Below, in pieces: positions 1 through 5,164 of a stretch of 5,534 bases of DNA. A program made the position numbers and the translations under genes. Under the pieces are notes generated by a model. That model was not told the origin of the DNA and did not search any database. It worked only from the letters and a program-made list of their open reading frames with translations. Origin of the DNA: Chitinophagaceae bacterium UBA3430 (GTDB lineage: Bacteria; Bacteroidota; Bacteroidia; Chitinophagales; Chitinophagaceae); assembly GCA_002378975.1 (NCBI GenBank), contig DFST01000033.1, positions 1-5,534 of the forward strand, given 5' to 3'. The number at the start of each line of letters is the position of its first letter. The first letter of the stretch is position 1.

Positions 1-1022
1 AAAGATGAATCAATCATGTACCAGGTTTCGCGGTCATTTTGCACTTTCTCTGCGATCACACTGTAGATATGCGCCATACTCTCTCCCACGGTGAAGCTTC
101 CGAACTCGGTATAGATATTCGGCATAGGAACCTTCGCTTTCTTACAAGCGACCTTGATATTGCCCACGATCTCGTTGATCATGAATTGATAATCGTATTC
201 AAATCCGAGGTTGTGCTTGATCGGGAAACCGCCACCGATGTTGATGGAGTCCAGCTCGGGACAGATTTTTTTGAGTTGGCAATAGAGATTCACCACTTTA
301 TTCAGTTCACTCCAGTAATAGATATCATCCTTGATCCCTTTGTTCAGGAAGATGTGCAACATCTTTAATTGAAACTTGGATTCATATCCTTCGATGCGAT
401 CAACGTAAAACTCGAGGATGTCCTTTGCCCGAATGCCAAGGCGGGAAGTGTAGAATGGAAAATTGGGTTCTTCTTCAGCGGCTACGCGGATGCCCAACTT
501 AAAGGGCACCTTGACCGATTGGGCATAGTCCCTCAACTCTTCCTTATTATCCAGCACCGGGATCACATTGTGAAAACCGGTGTTGAGCAAATTGGCGATG
601 CGACGTGTGTACCCTTTTTGTTTAAATCCGTTGCAGATGATGTGAATGTCTTTGTTGATCTTTTTCTTGGTATACAGCTTTTTGATGATCTCGATGTCGT
701 AGGCATACGAGGTCTCCAAATGCACTTCGTTCTTCAACGCCTCTTCCACAACAAAACTAAAATGCGAGCTCTTGGTGCAGTAACAATAGAAATATTTCGC
801 GTCGTATTTATGCTTTTTAAATGCCGCGGCGAACATGTTCTTTGCCTTTTTGATCTGCATTCCAATCTTGGGCAGGTACGTGAGTTTCATTGGCGTACCA
901 TGCTTGGCGATCAGCGCCTTCAGGTCCAGACCGTTGAAGGTGAGGTTCCCGTCTTCCACTACAATCCCCTCTTGAGGAAAATTGAAGGTTTGCTTGACCA
1001 GATCCAGGTAGGAATTCGTCAT
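1..1022 (-). CDS. Arginine decarboxylase (PLP fold type III), N-terminal 340 residues, cut by window edge
   Basis: This enzyme probably decarboxylates arginine to agmatine in the cytoplasm, the first step of the agmatine route to polyamines. The reverse strand from the ATG at 1022-1020 reads MTNSYLDLVKQTFNFPQEG and stays open to the window edge. Visible landmarks are the PLP-lysine segment YCYCTKSSH (Lys84), the barrel segment EEEPNFPFYTSRLGI (about 184-198), LHIFLNKG (about 222-229), the glycine loop GGGFPIK (263-269) that holds the cofactor phosphate in this fold, and TEFGSFTVGE (305-314), in the place of the usual EPGR-type segment. These match, from memory, the Bacteroidota proteins annotated as arginine decarboxylase, which are about 460 residues long, so roughly 120 C-terminal residues lie outside. 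The C-terminal active-site Cys and Asp therefore cannot be checked. A related specificity (diaminopimelate, ornithine or carboxynorspermidine) is possible but fits less well. There is no Shine-Dalgarno before the start. The gene follows dnaK on the same strand but behind a terminator, so it is probably its own unit. Confidence 0.8.
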   Translation of the reverse strand, partial: MTNSYLDLVKQTFNFPQEGIVVEDGNLTFNGLDLKALIAKHGTPMKLTYLPKIGMQIKKAKNMFAAAFKKHKYDAKYFYCYCTKSSHFSFVVEEALKNEVHLETSYAYDIEIIKKLYTKKKINKDIHIICNGFKQKGYTRRIANLLNTGFHNVIPVLDNKEELRDYAQSVKVPFKLGIRVAAEEEPNFPFYTSRLGIRAKDILEFYVDRIEGYESKFQLKMLHIFLNKGIKDDIYYWSELNKVVNLYCQLKKICPELDSINIGGGFPIKHNLGFEYDYQFMINEIVGNIKVACKKAKVPMPNIYTEFGSFTVGESMAHIYSVIAEKVQNDRETWYMIDSS

Positions 1023-1053
1023 CGTTTATATAGTTTGTGTGTTCGGAAGGGAG

Positions 1054-1061
1054 CAAAAATA
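1054..1061 (-). promoter_or_regulatory. Candidate -7 promoter element for the arginine decarboxylase gene
   Basis: On the minus strand this reads TATTTTTG, an exact match to the Bacteroidota -7 consensus TAnnTTTG. It lies 31 nt upstream of the ATG, which would give a leader of roughly 25-30 nt without a Shine-Dalgarno. It also lies just after the dnaK terminator, where a new promoter would be expected. No TTG sits at the usual 19-21 nt upstream spacing, so only one half of the promoter is supported. Confidence 0.35.
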
Positions 1062-1085
1062 TCTTTTTACTACGATTGAGGGCAT

Positions 1086-1117
1086 AAAAAAGTCCCTGCG
1101 CGCAAGCCGCAGGGACT
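1086..1117 (-). terminator. Intrinsic terminator downstream of dnaK
   Basis: On the minus strand the arm AGTCCCTGCG (1117-1108) pairs perfectly over 10 bp with CGCAGGGACT (1100-1091) around a 7-nt loop, and a run of T residues follows at once (1091-1086). It begins 19 nt after the dnaK stop codon. A GC-rich stem followed by a T-tract is the textbook form of a Rho-independent terminator. The T-tract is on the minus-strand side only, so it acts on dnaK transcripts. It should uncouple dnaK from the decarboxylase gene that follows on the same strand. Confidence 0.9.
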
Positions 1118-1136
1118 ACAATATTGAAAAAGGCGT

Positions 1137-3035
1137 TTACTTGACCTCTTCGTAAGGCACGTCCGTGACGTCGTCGGAAGCCTGTGCCCCCGTTGCATCT
1201 CCTTGCGGCTGACCGTCTGATCCGGGCGCCCCTTGAGTGGCTTTATACATGTCTTCGCTGGCTGCCGTCCAGGCTGCGTTTAAGGTAGCCATGGCACCGT
1301 CAATCGCGTCAAGGTCTTTGGACTCGTGCGCCGATTTAAGCTGAGCGGCGGCGGTTTCGATGGCCGACTTTTTCTCAGCCGGGATCTTGTCGCCGTATTC
1401 CTTCAATTGCTTTTCTGTCTGGAATACCAAGCTATCGGCCTGATTGAGCTTCTCCACTTTCTCGCGCTCTGCCTTATCAACCGATTCGTTGGCCTTGGCT
1501 TCTGCCTTCATGCGCTCCACTTCTTCTTTGCTGAGTCCGGAACCAGCTTCAATGTGGATCTTTTGCTCTTTACCGGTTCCTTTGTCTTTCGCTGTTACAT
1601 GCAAGATGCCATTGGCGTCGATATCAAAGATCACTTCGATCTGTGGAACACCACGGGGAGCGGGCGGAATGCCATCGAGGTTGAAAATGCCCAGGCTTTT
1701 ATTGTCTTTCGACATCGAGCGTTCTCCCTGGAGTACATGAATCTGTACACCCGGCTGATTGTCGCTGGCCGTAGAGAACACTTCCGATTTCTTGGTCGGA
1801 ATGGTTGTGTTCGAAGGGATCAGCGGGGTCATCACACCGCCCATGGTCTCGATGCCCAAAGAAAGTGGCGTAACATCTAAGAGCAATACATCCTTTACCT
1901 CACCAGTAAGCACCGCACCCTGAATGGCCGCACCGATGGCAACCACTTCATCCGGGTTTACACCTCGGTTCGGTTTTTTTCCAAAGAATTTCTCCACGAT
2001 CTCCTGCACTTTTGGAATGCGGGTTGACCCACCCACCAGGATCACTTCATCAATTTGGGAAGCAGCGAGACCTGCATCTTTCAGGGCGGCTTCACAGGGT
2101 TTCAAACAGCGGGCAAACAGATTGTCGGCCAGTTGCTCAAATTTGGCGCGGCTGAGTTTTTTCACCAAGTGCTTGGGTACTCCATCCACGGCGGTGATGT
2201 ATGGAAGATTGATCTCCGTTTCAGAAGACGAGGATAATTCGATCTTGGCCTTTTCGGCGGCTTCTTTCAGACGCTGCAGCGCCATGGGATCTTTGCGCAG
2301 GTCAATGGATTCATCTTTTTTGAATTCCTCGGCCAGCCAGTCCATAACCACCTTGTCAAAATCATCTCCCCCAAGATGCGTATCCCCATTGGTTGATTTG
2401 ACTTCGAATACTCCATCGCCCAATTCAAGAACTGAAATATCAAAAGTTCCTCCACCGAGGTCAAATACTGCGATCTTTTGCTCTTCCTTGGCTTTGTCCA
2501 TGCCATAGGCAAGTGCCGCCGCGGTTGGTTCGTTAACAATACGACGAACGGTCAGTCCGGCGATCTCACCCGCTTCCTTGGTCGCTTGACGTTGTGCATC
2601 ATTGAAATAAGCCGGCACGGTGATCACCGCCTCGCTCACTTCATAACCCAGGTAATCTTCCGCGGTCTTTTTCATTTTCTGCAACACCATGGCTGATATT
2701 TCTTGGGGCGTATAAAGACGCCCATCGATGTCGATGCGTACGGTGTTGTTGTCACCCTGAGCAACTTTGTAGCTCCAGTGACTGATCTCTTCGGTCACTT
2801 CATTGAACTGTCGTCCCATGAATCGCTTAACCGAAGCGATGGTATTTTGCGGATTGGTGATGGCCTGACGTTTGGCCGGATCGCCCACTTTGCGTTCGCC
2901 ATTCTTTAAAAAGGCAACCACCGAGGGGGTTGTACGACGACCTTCGTCGTTCGCGATCACCACCGGTTCATTTCCTTCCATGACCGACACACAACTATTT
3001 GTGGTGCCCAGGTCGATGCCAATAATTTTTCCCAT
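1137..3035 (-). CDS. dnaK: Molecular chaperone DnaK (Hsp70), complete, 632 aa
   Basis: DnaK is the ATP-driven cytoplasmic Hsp70 chaperone; it binds exposed hydrophobic peptide segments and works with DnaJ and GrpE. All three Hsp70 signatures are present: IDLGTTNS (7-14), FDLGGGTFDISVL (191-203) and VILVGGSTRIPKVQ (331-344). The nucleotide-binding domain spans about 1-380, the interdomain linker is VLLLDVTPLSLGIE (383-396), the substrate-binding beta domain runs to about 500 and the helical lid to about 600. The tail is a short disordered segment ending in DVPYEEVK, the acidic EEVK-type end common in bacterial DnaK. The length is normal for the family, with no frameshift or missing motif. The threonine of GGGTFD (Thr197) corresponds to the known autophosphorylation site. 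The ATG at 3035-3033 gives the standard MGKIIGIDLGTTNS start, preceded by an A-rich leader (AAAACAGAAAAAC) and no Shine-Dalgarno. Neither grpE nor dnaJ is adjacent. The gene has its own terminator, so it looks monocistronic. No CIRCE element for HrcA is visible upstream. Confidence 0.99.
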   Translation of the reverse strand: MGKIIGIDLGTTNSCVSVMEGNEPVVIANDEGRRTTPSVVAFLKNGERKVGDPAKRQAITNPQNTIASVKRFMGRQFNEVTEEISHWSYKVAQGDNNTVRIDIDGRLYTPQEISAMVLQKMKKTAEDYLGYEVSEAVITVPAYFNDAQRQATKEAGEIAGLTVRRIVNEPTAAALAYGMDKAKEEQKIAVFDLGGGTFDISVLELGDGVFEVKSTNGDTHLGGDDFDKVVMDWLAEEFKKDESIDLRKDPMALQRLKEAAEKAKIELSSSSETEINLPYITAVDGVPKHLVKKLSRAKFEQLADNLFARCLKPCEAALKDAGLAASQIDEVILVGGSTRIPKVQEIVEKFFGKKPNRGVNPDEVVAIGAAIQGAVLTGEVKDVLLLDVTPLSLGIETMGGVMTPLIPSNTTIPTKKSEVFSTASDNQPGVQIHVLQGERSMSKDNKSLGIFNLDGIPPAPRGVPQIEVIFDIDANGILHVTAKDKGTGKEQKIHIEAGSGLSKEEVERMKAEAKANESVDKAEREKVEKLNQADSLVFQTEKQLKEYGDKIPAEKKSAIETAAAQLKSAHESKDLDAIDGAMATLNAAWTAASEDMYKATQGAPGSDGQPQGDATGAQASDDVTDVPYEEVK

Positions 3036-3110
3036 GTTTTTCTGTTTTACAAAACCATTATGGCAATCCCTGTGCCGAATGGTGTTAGGGTGAAAAAATG
3101 GCAGTTTCTG

Positions 3111-3185
3111 GTCAATTCAGGCGAAATAAACCGACAACATGCACCGATACTCCTATTTTAACGGCAAAATGTCAATTGAAAGCGA
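3111..3185. repeat. Pair of imperfect direct repeats upstream of dnaK
   Basis: GTCAATTCAGGCGA at 3111-3124 and GTCAATTGAAAGCGA at 3171-3185 share GTCAATT and GCGA with a 1-nt difference in the gap between them. Each is also preceded by GGCA (3100-3103 and 3163-3166) at a gap of 7 or 4 nt. The copies start exactly 60 bp apart. Read on the dnaK strand they are TCGC-N3/4-AATTGAC-N-TGCC. They could be paired binding sites for a regulator or a chance similarity in AT-rich DNA; the sequence alone does not decide. Confidence 0.35.
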
Positions 3186-3190
3186 TTCAA
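3176..3190. promoter_or_regulatory. Short dyad TTGAA-N5-TTCAA, possible operator
   Basis: TTGAA (3176-3180) and TTCAA (3186-3190) form a perfect 5-bp inverted repeat around AGCGA. The dyad lies 15 bp upstream of the -7-like element of the DUF4403 gene and overlaps the second of the two direct repeats. Its size and place suit a binding site for a dimeric regulator of that gene, dnaK or both. A 5-bp dyad is short enough to occur by chance. Confidence 0.3.
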
Positions 3191-3205
3191 AAACAAGGTG
3201 AAAGT

Positions 3206-3213
3206 TAGCTTTG
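3206..3213 (+). promoter_or_regulatory. Candidate -7 promoter element for the DUF4403 gene
   Basis: TAGCTTTG is an exact match to the Bacteroidota consensus TAnnTTTG and ends 5 nt before the ATG at 3219. If used, transcription would begin at or within a few bases of the start codon and the mRNA would be leaderless or nearly so. It would also rule out the upstream GTG at 3198 as the start. The nearest upstream TTG (3176-3178) is 27 nt away, longer than the usual 17-23, so the -33 half is weak. Confidence 0.4.
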
Positions 3214-3218
3214 TAGCC

Positions 3219-4610
3219 ATGCTCAAACGAACCTGCCTAACTGCTTGGATCCTGATCCTACTTGCCGATGGGGCAATCGGGCAATTCGATTCCAATTATT
3301 TCTCCTCGGTTGATATCCCCTTGCGAATCGGTCTGAAACCCCTTTATAATTGGGCTGAACGTTCAGTCGATACGGTTTTTACTTCCGACGGCTACCCCAA
3401 TGGTTGGGTTCAACCCCAATGCGATCTACGGTATCGTTATCGGTTTTGGCGTGGTCCGCTGAAGCTCAAAGCATCGGGTCAAACCCTAGACTTGGGTTTC
3501 ACCGGTTATTACCAGATCGAAGGTTCTAGTCGGGCTTGTTTTCGGGGTACGGTCTTAAGCCCCTGGACGCCCACCTGCCGATGTGGGTTTGATGAAGGGG
3601 CCCGCCGAGTGGATGTTCGATTTTTGAATACACTCTCCCTTTTACCTCGCTACCAAATCCGGCTCCAGATACAACCACAAAAACCACTGCCCACCGATGC
3701 TTGCGCGGTCTGTTTCTGGGGACAAGACATTACCGACCAGGTCATGTCGGGACTATGGGAGGAACTTACCGCCGCGCAGCAAACCATGGAATCTAGTTAT
3801 GGGCGCATTGATCTCCGCTCCTACCTAACACCGGTTTGGGATAAATTGAATCAACCCATTGAGATTGGTTCATATGGTTGGTTGATGATCCGTCCTGCCG
3901 GAATCCGCCTGAACCGAATGATTGCACAGGGAGACAGCTTGGATCTAACGATCGGATTGAAGGCGCGCCCCGTTGTATTGAATACCAAGCCTACCCCTCT
4001 AACAATAGGACTGCCTGCGGATTGGGATACGCCAACCCAACAGGAAGGTTTTCGCGTTCGCCTGGAAGCCAACTTGCAATTTGACTCCCTGAGCAGATTG
4101 GTGAATACAGATTTTTTACCTGTTGAATTATCCGCCAAGCAAGGCCCCTTCCGCAAGAAACTACGAATCGACTCCTTGACATTGGAAGGAAGCGGCACCC
4201 AACAGATTCAATGCCAACTCCACCTCTCCGGAAAATATGCGGGAACGCTGCAGCTCGTTGCCCTTCCCAGTTGGGACTCTACAACAGGCATCCTATCACT
4301 TAAGAACCTGGAATACGATCTTCAAACCCGTCATCGAATCTTGGGAGCTACGGCCGAACTGTTCGAGCGCCCCATTCGAAATTGGATCGAAGAAAAATGT
4401 CAATTCAACCTACAAACTCTGCTCGACTCGAAACGAAAATCTCTGAATCAATATTTGCAACAAGCAGGTAATGATATGATTCGTTGCCGGGGAGAGCTGG
4501 AACAGTTTCGTTGGGTCGGATCTGAAGTGAACCGACATGGGATACGGGTCTTAGTTGATTTGCAAGGAAAAATGAGTTGTACGGCCGACCTATCCCGCTT
4601 TAGTCTTTGA
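3219..4610 (+). CDS. Exported DUF4403-type protein of unknown function, 463 aa
   Basis: The start MLKRTCLTAWILILLADGAIGQ is a typical signal peptide: basic Lys-Arg, a hydrophobic core, and likely cleavage after AIG before Gln22. The Cys at residue 6 lies before the hydrophobic core, so it is not a lipobox, and the mature protein should be soluble in the periplasm or outside. The body fits my memory of the DUF4403 family: CAVCFWGQDITDQVM (about 162-176), then a Trp and a Pro-containing stretch (WDKLNQPIEI, 207-216), WLMIRP (221-226), and alternating beta-strand segments with Pro-rich turns. DUF4403 proteins are about 450-520 residues and uncharacterised; they have been linked to the tubular lipid-binding (TULIP) fold, but I cannot confirm that here. 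The mature part carries ten cysteines, several in pairs (CRC at 120-122, CAVC at 162-165), which suggests disulfides. An in-frame GTG at 3198 would add seven residues and still leave a signal peptide. I prefer the ATG because a -7-like element lies between the two. No Shine-Dalgarno is present. The 3' end overlaps the convergent GtrA gene by 11 bp. Confidence 0.8.
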   Translation: MLKRTCLTAWILILLADGAIGQFDSNYFSSVDIPLRIGLKPLYNWAERSVDTVFTSDGYPNGWVQPQCDLRYRYRFWRGPLKLKASGQTLDLGFTGYYQIEGSSRACFRGTVLSPWTPTCRCGFDEGARRVDVRFLNTLSLLPRYQIRLQIQPQKPLPTDACAVCFWGQDITDQVMSGLWEELTAAQQTMESSYGRIDLRSYLTPVWDKLNQPIEIGSYGWLMIRPAGIRLNRMIAQGDSLDLTIGLKARPVVLNTKPTPLTIGLPADWDTPTQQEGFRVRLEANLQFDSLSRLVNTDFLPVELSAKQGPFRKKLRIDSLTLEGSGTQQIQCQLHLSGKYAGTLQLVALPSWDSTTGILSLKNLEYDLQTRHRILGATAELFERPIRNWIEEKCQFNLQTLLDSKRKSLNQYLQQAGNDMIRCRGELEQFRWVGSEVNRHGIRVLVDLQGKMSCTADLSRFSL

Positions 4611-5106
4611 TGCTGGGAACGGTTCTGAAGGAAAAATAGCGTTGGGCCACGTAGCTGACCGCTACGACCACTGAAATGGTAAGCAATTGGGCGGGTACCG
4701 GATGTATGTGGATGATCTCGACCCACATCTTCAGCAACACCCAATTCAAGAAAAGATTGGTTAGACAGATCAGTAAATAACGAAACAATTGAACACGTCC
4801 GCGCAGGTCTGAATCTGAAAAAACTACGTATTTAGACATGAAAAATCCAATGGGAAACGTAACGCAAAAAGACAAGAAAAGGGCAGCCGAATGGGCCTTT
4901 ACCGCATAAAAGCCGAGGTCGTAAACCTGCCCATTGAATAGATGCTCAAAACTCAGCGAATAGACCAGAAATCCGATCAACACATTTCCACCTCCGCTGG
5001 CGGCATAGCGAAAGGTTTGACGACTGAATACCCGCCGAAAGGGCGGATAAAAGAAGTCAATAATCGGCAAGATCAAATCCCGGATATGATGCAATCGTTT
5101 ACGCAC
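4600..5106 (-). CDS. GtrA-family four-helix membrane protein, about 168 aa
   Basis: GtrA-family proteins (PF04138) are small inner-membrane proteins with four helices, thought to move or help present polyprenyl-phosphate-linked sugars for modification of surface glycans or teichoic acids. Seen here are the lead-in IDFFYPPFRR and FRYAASGGGN, helix 1 (NVLIGFLVYSLSF), helix 2 (AALFLSFCVTFPIGFFMSK) followed by KYVVFSDSDLRGR, helix 3 (LLICLTNLFLNWVLLKMW) and helix 4 (LLTISVVVAVSYVAQRYF) ending in YFSFRT. The two motifs after helices 2 and 4 (SKYVVF, QRYFSF) are characteristic of the family. The start is uncertain. I chose the GTG at 5106-5104 because it leaves 58 bp for divergent promoters and lies 5 nt after a -7-like element. 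An ATG at 5166-5164 (188 aa) or a GTG at 5178 (192 aa) would overlap the argS start. No glycosyltransferase gene is next to it, so the sugar and lipid cannot be named. Confidence 0.88.
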   Translation of the reverse strand: MRKRLHHIRDLILPIIDFFYPPFRRVFSRQTFRYAASGGGNVLIGFLVYSLSFEHLFNGQVYDLGFYAVKAHSAALFLSFCVTFPIGFFMSKYVVFSDSDLRGRVQLFRYLLICLTNLFLNWVLLKMWVEIIHIHPVPAQLLTISVVVAVSYVAQRYFSFRTVPSIKD

Positions 5107-5111
5107 AGCAG

Positions 5112-5142
5112 CAAAGTAATTGATTGAGCCTACAAATGCCAA
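5112..5142 (-). promoter_or_regulatory. Candidate promoter for the GtrA-family gene
   Basis: On the minus strand TTG (5142-5140), a 21-nt spacer and TACTTTG (5118-5112) resemble the Bacteroidota promoter TTG-N19/21-TAnnTTTG. The -7 part is one base short between TA and TTTG; aligned as the 8-mer TTACTTTG it has a single mismatch. It ends 5 nt before the GTG at 5106, so it would give a nearly leaderless transcript. It would lie inside the coding region if either upstream start were used. Confidence 0.35.
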
Positions 5143-5151
5143 ATCGGTTCG

Positions 5152-5159
5152 TAAATTCG
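5152..5159 (+). promoter_or_regulatory. Candidate -7 promoter element for argS
   Basis: TAAATTCG differs from TAnnTTTG at one position and ends 5 nt before the argS ATG at 5165, the same spacing as at the DUF4403 gene. No TTG lies at the expected upstream spacing (the nearest, 5124-5126, is 25 nt away). The argS promoter must lie near here if the divergent gene starts at 5106, but this particular match is weak. Confidence 0.25.
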
Positions 5160-5164
5160 CGCCC

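Larger units (their letters stand above)
3036..3218. promoter_or_regulatory. Divergent control region between dnaK and the DUF4403 gene
   Basis: This 183-bp non-coding stretch must carry the dnaK promoter (minus) and the promoter of the exported-protein gene (plus). For dnaK the best -7-like match is TGGTTTTG on the minus strand (3057-3050), one mismatch from TAnnTTTG and 14 nt before the ATG, but without a TTG at standard spacing, so I do not call it separately. A TTGACA on the minus strand (3178-3173) has no convincing -10 partner. No CIRCE (TTAGCACTC-N9-GAGTGCTAA) is present. The region holds the dyad and paired repeats listed separately. Confidence 0.6.

Noticed and set aside
369..1079. 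A 236-codon open frame on the plus strand, antisense to the decarboxylase
   Set aside because: It lies wholly opposite a well-supported PLP-enzyme gene, resembles no family and has no promoter or start signal; it is a codon-usage shadow.
1326..2508. Plus-strand open frames of 184 and 194 codons antisense to dnaK
   Set aside because: Both are opposite highly conserved dnaK sequence. Their translations are low-complexity Ser/Arg/Phe-rich strings typical of reverse-frame reading of conserved genes.
3061..3075. GGCA...TGCC inverted repeat upstream of dnaK considered as a CIRCE-like HrcA site
   Set aside because: Only 4 bp pair and the sequence does not resemble TTAGCACTC-N9-GAGTGCTAA.
3173..3178. 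TTGACA on the minus strand as a sigma-70-type -35 box for dnaK
   Set aside because: No TATAAT-like hexamer occurs at 16-18 nt, and Bacteroidota primary promoters do not use this consensus.
3394..3422. CCCCAATG repeated twice around GGTTGGGTTCAACC, which could form a small hairpin
   Set aside because: It lies inside the DUF4403 coding region, encodes ordinary residues (PNGWVQPQ), and has a short 5-bp stem with no T-tract.
3851..4744. Minus-strand and alternate-frame open frames inside the DUF4403 gene and across the junction with the GtrA-family gene
   Set aside because: They overlap better-supported genes, have no recognisable domains, and lack initiation signals.
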